Below, piece by piece: positions 36,178 through 41,884 of a stretch of 41,884 nt of DNA. How positions within the stretch are numbered: position 1 is the stretch's first letter; every line of letters starts with the position of its first letter. The position numbers and the translations under genes are program-made. This DNA is from an uncultured Anaeroplasma sp. (GTDB lineage: Bacteria > Bacillota_I > Bacilli_A > Acholeplasmatales > Anaeroplasmataceae), in the NCBI GenBank assembly GCA_945919465.1, contig CAMEJG010000015.1, forward strand, positions 1-41,884, read 5' to 3'. The notes under the pieces are model-generated. The model was given only the letters and a program-made list of their open reading frames with translations, did not search any database and had not been told where the DNA came from.

Positions 36178-36234
36178 AATCTAGTAAAAGGATGCAACTA
36201 AATAACAATTATCTAGAACTCCCTATACTAGATT
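36178..36234 (-). terminator. Long-loop terminator after frr
   Basis: AATCTAGTA (plus strand 36178-36186) and TACTAGATT (36226-36234) form a perfect 9-bp stem with a 39-nt loop, followed on the minus strand by TTTTTTTATT. A smaller inner hairpin may form around ATCTAGAAC. Confidence 0.6.
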
Positions 36235-36243
36235 ATATTTTAA

Positions 36244-36795
36244 TTATATTGACATTAAATCCTTACTCTTTTCAGCAGTAAGCTTTTCAATTTCAGCAAT
36301 TTTTTTATTTGTTAATTCTTGAACATCCTCAAGATATCCCTTTTCATCATCCTCAGGTAAATCAAGCTTTTTAATATCATCATTAATATCTCTACGAACA
36401 TTACGGATATTAACCTTAGCTTGTTCTTCCATCTTATTTACAAGCTTAACTAACTCTCTACGTCTTTCTTCTGTCATCTTTGGTAAAATTAAACGAATAC
36501 CAACACCATCAGATTGAGGAGTTAATCCTAATGGAGAAGCTAATATAGCTGTCTCAATAAGCTTTAAAGATGACTTATCATAAGGCTTAATATATAATTG
36601 ACTAGCCTCAGGAATTGAAACAGAAGCAACTTGCTTTACAGGAGTAGGAACACCATAATATTCAATTGAGATTGTATCAAGTAATGAAGCAGAAGCTCTA
36701 CCAGTACGAACTGTATTTAGCTCACGCTTATATGCCTCAATTGACTTATCCATTTTTTCTTCGCCCTCTAAAAGGACCATTTCTAATTCTTCCAT
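36244..36795 (-). CDS. frr: Ribosome recycling factor
   Basis: A 183-residue RRF, which with EF-G splits post-termination ribosomes. The family core is clear: LNTVRTGRASASLLDTISIEYYGVPTPVKQVASVSIPE, PLGLTPQSDGVGIRL and the helical tail KMEEQAKVNIRNVRRD. It follows pyrH within 2 nt, and AAGGTGG near the pyrH stop serves as its ribosome site. Confidence 0.97.
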   Translation of the reverse strand: MEELEMVLLEGEEKMDKSIEAYKRELNTVRTGRASASLLDTISIEYYGVPTPVKQVASVSIPEASQLYIKPYDKSSLKLIETAILASPLGLTPQSDGVGIRLILPKMTEERRRELVKLVNKMEEQAKVNIRNVRRDINDDIKKLDLPEDDEKGYLEDVQELTNKKIAEIEKLTAEKSKDLMSI

Positions 36796-36796
36796 A

Positions 36797-37507
36797 TTAA
36801 TCCACCTTTACTAAAGTACCAATTTTTTCGCCCTTTACAGCACGAACGATATTACCATTTTTATTCATATTGAAGACAATAATTTGCTTTTTATTATCCT
36901 TACATAAAGAAGCAGCTGTAGAATCCATAACTGCTAAATTCTTTGCAAGAATTTCAGAGAATGTAATTTCATTATATAATTTTGCGTTAGGATTTGTTTT
37001 AGGATCAGAATCATATACGCCCTCTGTCCCATTCTTAGCCATTAAAACAACGTCAGCCTCAATTTCAGTTGCACGAAGAACGCATGCAGTATCTGTTGAA
37101 AAATAAGGAGACCCTAAACCACCAACAAAAATACAAACTCTTCCTTTTCCTAAATGAGAAATAGCTTTTCTTCTAATATAAGGTTCTGCAACTTGATTAA
37201 TAGATAATGCGGTCATTACTCTTGTAGGAACTGATAAATGCTCTAAAGCATCCTGTACAGCAAGACCATTCATTACTGTAGCTAACATTCCCATATAATC
37301 TGCTTGAGCTCTATCCATACCCATAGTTTCAGCAGTTTTTCCACGCCAAATATTACCACCACCAACAACAATACCAATTTCAACACCTAAATCATAAACA
37401 TCCTTGATTTGTTGTGCAATTTCAGCAACTGTTTTTGGGTCAATTCCAAATTCTGTTTCACCCTTTAGCGCTTCACCACTAAGCTTTAATAATATTCTAT
37501 GATACAT
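36797..37507 (-). CDS. pyrH: UMP kinase
   Basis: A 236-residue uridylate kinase of the amino-acid-kinase fold that converts UMP to UDP. Motifs are [44 protein letters not shown] and [15 protein letters not shown]. The frame opens at 37522 with TTG, but that stretch contains the GGAGG ribosome site itself. The ATG at 37505-37507, 7 nt later, is the start. Confidence 0.97.
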   Translation of the reverse strand: MYHRILLKLSGEALKGETEFGIDPKTVAEIAQQIKDVYDLGVEIGIVVGGGNIWRGKTAETMGMDRAQADYMGMLATVMNGLAVQDALEHLSVPTRVMTALSINQVAEPYIRRKAISHLGKGRVCIFVGGLGSPYFSTDTACVLRATEIEADVVLMAKNGTEGVYDSDPKTNPNAKLYNEITFSEILAKNLAVMDSTAASLCKDNKKQIIVFNMNKNGNIVRAVKGEKIGTLVKVD

Positions 37508-37534
37508 TACTGAATCCTCCAATTATGAATATTT

Positions 37535-37567
37535 TTAAAAATAAGGGAGCACATAAAGTCCTCCCTT
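37535..37567 (-). terminator. Terminator or attenuator between tsf and pyrH
   Basis: The stem AAGGGAG/CTCCCTT with an 11-nt loop is followed on the minus strand by ATTTTTAAAAAT, directly after the tsf stop. It would reduce read-through into pyrH-frr. Confidence 0.75.
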
Positions 37568-37575
37568 TTTAGTTA

Positions 37576-38484
37576 CTAGTTATTGAATGCAGCAGATTGT
37601 GCAGCAACCTCTGCAGCAAAATCTGTTTCAGCCTTTTCAATACCTTCTCCAACCTCTAGACGTACAAATGTAACAACACTTGATTTAGCACCTGAAACAT
37701 ATGCCTCTACAGTTTGATCAGGATTTTTAACGAAAGCTTGAGATAATAAACAAATTTCCTTTAATTGCTTTTCAAGACGACCTGGTACGATTCTTTCAGC
37801 AATAATATTCTCTGGCTTTGGTTTAGCAGATTGTGCATTTTCATTTAATGCAGCATGAAGAATAACTTCTCTTTCTTGTTCAATTACCTCAGCAGGAATA
37901 TCATTCTTTGATACATACTTAGGGTTTAATGCAGCAACATGCATTGCAACATCCTTAGCAACTGTTTCATTATTACCATCTAATAATGATACAGACACAA
38001 TACGACCACCCATATGCTTATAAGCACCAAATACTTGATTATCAGTCTTAGTTAATACAGAAACACGACGTAAAGAAATCTTTTCACCAATTACTCCTGA
38101 AGCCTCAAGAATAATTGTAGCTAAAGTTTTTCCTTCACTTTCAACGTTTAATGCTTCTTCAGTGTTTTTTGCATTAGAATTAAGAATAACTTGACCAACT
38201 GTATCAAGTAATGCAACGAATTTTGCATTTTGAGCTACGAAGTCAGTTTGTGAATTTAATTCAAATACAACACACTTATTACCAGCTACAGCATAAGAGC
38301 ATAAACCCTCTGCAGCAACTGCGCCTTCTTTTTTAACAGCCTTAGCGATACCACGCTCACGTAACCAAGTTACAGCAGCCTCCATATCACCATCTGTTGC
38401 AGCTAAAGCCTTCTTACAATCAAGCATACCTGCAGAAGTCTTTTCACGTAATTCTTTTACCATTGATGCAGTAATGTTTGCCAT
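37576..38484 (-). CDS. tsf: Elongation factor Ts
   Basis: A 302-residue guanine-nucleotide exchange factor for EF-Tu. The N-terminal UBA-like module MVKELREKTSAGMLDCKKAL and the signature ELNSQTDFVAQN are present, with the core continuing HVAALNPKYVSKNDIPAEV. It follows rpsB by 18 nt behind a GGAGG site. Confidence 0.98.
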   Translation of the reverse strand: MANITASMVKELREKTSAGMLDCKKALAATDGDMEAAVTWLRERGIAKAVKKEGAVAAEGLCSYAVAGNKCVVFELNSQTDFVAQNAKFVALLDTVGQVILNSNAKNTEEALNVESEGKTLATIILEASGVIGEKISLRRVSVLTKTDNQVFGAYKHMGGRIVSVSLLDGNNETVAKDVAMHVAALNPKYVSKNDIPAEVIEQEREVILHAALNENAQSAKPKPENIIAERIVPGRLEKQLKEICLLSQAFVKNPDQTVEAYVSGAKSSVVTFVRLEVGEGIEKAETDFAAEVAAQSAAFNN

Positions 38485-38502
38485 CTTCTTTTCCTCCGTA
38501 TA

Positions 38503-39351
38503 TTATTCAGCCTTTGGAGCCTCTGCTTCAGCCTTCTTAGCTGGAGCTTTCTTAGGAGCTCTCTTAACTGGAGCCTTCTTTTCAGCCTTTGGTGTTTCCT
38601 TTTCCTTAGAAATTTCTTCACCTAAATTAACTTGTTCTTGAGAGTCATCAAATTTTTCAACAACTCCACCATTTGCTTCAATTACAGCATTTCCCATAAC
38701 CCAAGTTACTAGCTTTACAGCACGAATTGCGTCATCGTTTGCAGGAATTACATAATCAACATCATCAGGATCACAGTTAGTATCAACAATACCAAATACA
38801 GGGATACCTAACTTACGAGCCTCAAGGATTGCGTTATGCTCCTTGCGAGGATCAACAATGAATAATGCTTCAGGAATCTTCTTCATTTCCTTAATACCAC
38901 CTAAGAACTTCTCAAGCTTGTCACGTTCAGCAATAAGCTTAATAACTTCTTTCTTTGGAAGCTTAGCAAATTCACCATCTTCTTCCATCTTATATAAATC
39001 TTGAAGCTTTTTAATTCTCTTTCTAATTGTCTTGAAGTTAGTTAAAGTACCACCTAACCATCTTTGGTTAACATAGTATTGATCACAACGAAGTGCCTCT
39101 TCCTTAACTGCATCTTGAGCTTGCTTCTTTGTACCAACAAATAAAACCTTTCCACCATCCTTAACGATGTTTAATAATGCAGCATAAGCCTTTTCGATTT
39201 CATTTGCAGTCTTTTGTAAATCGATAATATAGATTCCATTTCTAGCTGTAAAGATATACTTAGCCATCTTTGGATTCCATCTGCGAGTAGCATGTCCAAA
39301 ATGAACACCTGACTCTAATAATTGTTTCATTGAAACTACTGATTCAGACAT
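38503..39351 (-). CDS. rpsB: 30S ribosomal protein S2
   Basis: A 282-residue S2. The start [22 protein letters not shown] and [39 protein letters not shown] and [11 protein letters not shown] are diagnostic. The last 45 residues are a Lys/Ala/Glu/Pro-rich tail ([18 protein letters not shown]) absent from many S2 proteins. It is the first gene of rpsB-tsf and has a GGAGG site. Confidence 0.98.
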   Translation of the reverse strand: MSESVVSMKQLLESGVHFGHATRRWNPKMAKYIFTARNGIYIIDLQKTANEIEKAYAALLNIVKDGGKVLFVGTKKQAQDAVKEEALRCDQYYVNQRWLGGTLTNFKTIRKRIKKLQDLYKMEEDGEFAKLPKKEVIKLIAERDKLEKFLGGIKEMKKIPEALFIVDPRKEHNAILEARKLGIPVFGIVDTNCDPDDVDYVIPANDDAIRAVKLVTWVMGNAVIEANGGVVEKFDDSQEQVNLGEEISKEKETPKAEKKAPVKRAPKKAPAKKAEAEAPKAE

Positions 39352-39354
39352 TTT

Positions 39355-39480
39355 TTAATTTTCCTCCATTTTATTTTTGTTATGTCCTCTGCCTTCTTCA
39401 TCGCTTGCCTCCATCAATTTTACTTGCACCCGACGGCAAACTCCAAAAGCATGTGTATTTTGTGCCTTTTAAAGTTTATC
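39355..39480 (-). promoter_or_regulatory. rpsB 5' leader, possible ribosomal-protein leader RNA
   Basis: About 120 nt of comparatively GC-rich, non-coding sequence precedes rpsB. On the minus strand it contains GGAGTTTGCCGTCGGGTGCAAG and a purine-rich stretch GGAGGCAAGCGATG. TTGC/GCAA pairing around CGTCGG is possible. It occupies the place where S2 autoregulatory leaders occur. I cannot match it to a named leader family. A weak promoter (TTGCAA, TAAACT) lies just upstream. Confidence 0.4.
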
Positions 39481-39530
39481 ATATGTAATTACAATTTGCA
39501 AGTTTTTTTTATAATTTTACCTACTATTAA

Positions 39531-39558
39531 CAAAAAATAGCCAACGAATTGGCTATTT
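39531..39558 (-). terminator. Terminator of the interrupted gene upstream of rpsB
   Basis: A perfect 10-bp stem AAATAGCCAA/TTGGCTATTT with loop TTCG (minus strand) followed by TTTTTTG, 17 nt after the stop at 39575. Confidence 0.88.
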
Positions 39559-39574
39559 ATTAATAATTATTAAA

Positions 39575-39780
39575 TTATTGAGCTAAAACTGTATTAGAAC
39601 CTTCTTTAAATGTAAATACTGATTTCTTAATAGATGAAATTTTTGAATCAACAAGTTCTCCATTAACAATTTCCTTACTGCTATTTTCAGTAGTATAAGT
39701 CATATAAATTGGAGCTAATATATATTGCTCCATTACAACATTATCTTCATTTTTTCTAACAAAATAAGTTGGTAAATATA
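39575..39780 (-). pseudogene. C-terminal remnant of a gene interrupted by the IS1634 element
   Basis: A minus-strand frame of about 68 codons ends in TAA at 39575-39577 and has no start. It reads VYLPTYFVRKNEDNVVMEQY, then ILAPIYMTYTTENSSKEIVN, then a Ser/Lys-rich end with VFTFKEGSNTVLAQ. It runs straight into the transposon's left end at 39781. I do not recognise the family; the style suggests a secreted or lipoprotein beta domain. The 5' part would lie beyond the window. Confidence 0.7.
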
Positions 39781-39896
39781 CGGGTTTTCGACAGTTGTCT
39801 ATACTAATAATGAACCATAATTAGGGTTTTATATACTATGTATATAATTCCCTTTATTTTTTTTGTCAAATTTTTAAAAAAAATTGTAGTTAAGTG

Positions 39897-39925
39897 TTGT
39901 TAATTGTTGTTAAATGTGGTATAAT
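39897..39925 (+). promoter_or_regulatory. Promoter of the IS1634 transposase
   Basis: TTGTTA (39897-39902), 17 nt, and TATAAT (39920-39925), followed by AAAGGGTG 8 nt before the ATG at 39949. Confidence 0.7.
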
Positions 39926-39948
39926 AGTATTGAAAGGGTGTGTTTTTA

Positions 39949-41772
39949 ATGAAATTAGTTTATAACAAAAAGAGTCCAGATCCATTTTATTATATTCAAC
40001 ATGGATATAGAATTGGTGAAAAAGTTAAAACAGTAACTATTTGTAAGCTTGGTAGACATTCAGAGTTGGCTAAAATATATCCTAATCCTCTTGAATATGC
40101 TCTTTCTGTTTTGAAACAGTATCAAAATGACTATAATTCTACCAAAGATGAAAAAGGTGAAAAACTATCAAGAGATAATAAAGATAATCAAAGAATTATA
40201 AAATCAAACACCAAAAACATAGATTATATTTACCTTCAACATATTTATCATCTTCTAAATTTAGATTCTTATTTTGAAAAAATAGCTGAAGATAGAAAAT
40301 ACTTATTTGATTCAAATGAAATAAATCGTTTTTTAACTTTTGATAGAATTCTTGAACCACATAGTAAATTAGCGACTGTAAATAATCTTCATAAATATTT
40401 TGAAAATCCTGAATTTACTCATCAACAAGTTCTAAGATTCATGGATGTATTATCTGCTAATTATGATTCTTATTTAGACCATTTATACAAGAATAGTAAT
40501 AACATTGTAAAAAGAGATACTTCTGTTTGTTATTATGATTGTACAAACTATTATTTTGAAATAGAAACAGCTGATAAATGTGTTGATGATGTTACTGGTG
40601 AAATTATTTATGGTTTAAGACAATATGGTATAAATAAAGAACATAGACCTAATCCAATTGTTGAAATGGGATTGTTTATGGACAAAAATGGAATACCAAT
40701 TACTATGGGAATATTTCCAGGCAATACAAATGAACAAGTAACTGCTACTCCATTAGAAACAAAAATGACAAAAATCCTAAATGGTAAAAATTTTATTTAT
40801 TGTGGAGATGCTGGTTTAGGTTCTGCTTCTATTAGAGTTTTTAACTCTATGGGTGGAAGAGCGTTCATTGTTACTCAATCAATAAAAAAATTAAGCGATG
40901 AACTAAAAGAAAAAGTATTTAAAGATGAAGAGTATAAGCTTTTATCATCAGATGAACCTATAACATTAAAAGAGTTAATGGAATTTAATAAATATGATGA
41001 AACAAAATTAGCTTTATATGAAGATAAGGCATATAAAAGTATCTTTGTTGATTCTAATGTGGAATTAGGATTATATGAAGAAAAAACATTAAAAAATGGC
41101 AAAAAAAAGATTGTAAAATCCAAAGGAAAGTTAGAACAAAGAATAATAATTACTTATTCTAGAAAAGCAGCGGAATATCAAAAGAAAATAAGAAATAAAC
41201 AAATAGAAAGAGCTAAAGCTTTAATATCTAAAGGAAAAGATGATATTAGAAAAGGACCTAATGATATTGCTAGATTTATTAAAAAGAAAAATGATGTAAA
41301 AGATGAGTACATCTTAGATGAAGAATTAATAGCTAATGAAGCAAAATTTGATGGTTTTTATGCATTGGCTACTAATCTCCTTCTAGATTCTGCTCAAGAC
41401 ATTATAGAGGTAAATTCACAACGATGGAAGATTGAAGATTGTTTTAGAGTATTAAAAACAAATTTTGATACTAGGCCTGTATACCATAGATTAGATCCAC
41501 GAATAGTAGCTCACTTTATGATTTGTTATACTGCATTGTTAATATATAGATTACTTGAAGTTAAATTAAAAGAAAAAGGATACAATTACACAATAAATGA
41601 AATAATATCCTCATTGAAAAATATAGAAGTATTTGAACAAGATGGAAAATATTTTACCACATATAATTATGGTGAAATATTATCTGCATTAAATGATACT
41701 TTTGATATAGATTTAGATGCAAAATATTTTATGTCAAAATATCTTAATAAATTATTTAAAAAAAATTTATAA
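39949..41772 (+). CDS. IS1634-family DDE transposase
   Basis: A 607-residue transposase, full length for the family. The N-terminus is MKLVYNKKSPDPFYYIQHGY. The DDE residues lie in the expected settings: first Asp in CYYDCTNYYFEIE, second in FIYCGDAGLGSASIRVF, and Glu in RWKIEDCFRVLKTNFDTRPVYH. The insertion domain between the second Asp and the Glu is long and Lys-rich. The GTG at 39940 is in frame, but the ATG at 39949 with AAAGGGTG is preferred. It has no frameshift or stop, so it may be active. Confidence 0.93.
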   Translation: MKLVYNKKSPDPFYYIQHGYRIGEKVKTVTICKLGRHSELAKIYPNPLEYALSVLKQYQNDYNSTKDEKGEKLSRDNKDNQRIIKSNTKNIDYIYLQHIYHLLNLDSYFEKIAEDRKYLFDSNEINRFLTFDRILEPHSKLATVNNLHKYFENPEFTHQQVLRFMDVLSANYDSYLDHLYKNSNNIVKRDTSVCYYDCTNYYFEIETADKCVDDVTGEIIYGLRQYGINKEHRPNPIVEMGLFMDKNGIPITMGIFPGNTNEQVTATPLETKMTKILNGKNFIYCGDAGLGSASIRVFNSMGGRAFIVTQSIKKLSDELKEKVFKDEEYKLLSSDEPITLKELMEFNKYDETKLALYEDKAYKSIFVDSNVELGLYEEKTLKNGKKKIVKSKGKLEQRIIITYSRKAAEYQKKIRNKQIERAKALISKGKDDIRKGPNDIARFIKKKNDVKDEYILDEELIANEAKFDGFYALATNLLLDSAQDIIEVNSQRWKIEDCFRVLKTNFDTRPVYHRLDPRIVAHFMICYTALLIYRLLEVKLKEKGYNYTINEIISSLKNIEVFEQDGKYFTTYNYGEILSALNDTFDIDLDAKYFMSKYLNKLFKKNL

Positions 41773-41814
41773 TTTTTTTAGAGAAAATTAATTAACAACA
41801 TTTTTACAAAAAAC

Positions 41815-41859
41815 AAAAATGCAAAAAAGTCATGTCACCATTAGCTTTTTTGCATTTTT
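41815..41859. terminator. Terminator inside the IS right end
   Basis: Perfect 15-bp inverted repeats AAAAATGCAAAAAAG and CTTTTTTGCATTTTT with a 15-nt loop; the T-rich arm serves both strands. It would block transcription into or out of the element. Confidence 0.75.
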
Positions 41860-41884
41860 CACTTTTAGAAGTGTCGAAAACGAG

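Larger units (their letters stand above)
39784..41881 (+). mobile_element. IS1634-family insertion sequence, apparently intact
   Basis: GTTTTCGACA at 39784-39793 and its exact complement TGTCGAAAAC at 41872-41881 form the 10-bp core of the terminal inverted repeats; similarity extends weakly inside. Between them lie a promoter, one long transposase gene and a terminator. The target duplication cannot be checked because only three bases remain to the right. Confidence 0.85.

Overview
The window is AT-rich, densely coded bacterial DNA of a low-GC Bacillota. I infer a host-associated anaerobic relative of the Mollicutes/Erysipelotrichia branch of Bacilli. The evidence is the strong AT bias, AGGAGG/AGGTG ribosome binding sites, TTGACA-17-TATAAT promoters, CIRCE control of groESL, the rpsB-tsf-pyrH-frr-cdsA-dxr-rseP gene order, the cysS-mrnC pair, a stand-alone glycyl-radical domain (pyruvate formate-lyase metabolism) and glycosidases. 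TGA is used as a stop, so this is not a code-4 mycoplasma. No rRNA, tRNA or CRISPR array was found. Almost all genes lie on the minus strand.

Layout. 1-3500: a small glycyl-radical spare-part gene with its own promoter and operator-like palindrome, then a YtrA-type GntR regulator / ABC ATPase / permease / GH16-like lipoprotein operon. 3578-6180: a DUF998 membrane protein convergent with groES-groEL, which has a consensus promoter and two CIRCE-like elements. 6220-7290: a scar where an IS21 remnant (3' part of istB plus one end) is joined to a truncated ABC ATPase gene. 7411-13233: the operon cysS-mrnC-P-type ATPase; the ATPase carries a very large extracytoplasmic insertion. 13288-14970: a repeat-containing lipoprotein.

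15256-29205 is an accessory island. It holds three different AAA/DUF4143 ATPases with matching short-leader promoters, a Schlafen/AlbA-type regulator whose start is frameshifted in an A-tract, a dispersed repeat family, recombinase and winged-helix gene relics, a DUF6680 membrane protein, and a compact four-gene operon (27617-22076). That operon encodes a helical zinc-ribbon protein, a possible actin-like protein, a HEPN-RecQ-like helicase and a tail-anchored coiled-coil protein. It is the best candidate for an undescribed system, probably defence or DNA maintenance, but the function is inferred from architecture alone.

29413-39351 returns to housekeeping: rlmD-type methyltransferase, an intracellular GH43 glycosidase, rseP, dxr, cdsA, then frr, pyrH, tsf and rpsB with a leader. 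uppS, which usually lies between frr and cdsA, is absent; a terminator occupies that place. At the right end an intact IS1634-family element interrupts a gene of which only the C-terminal 68 codons remain.
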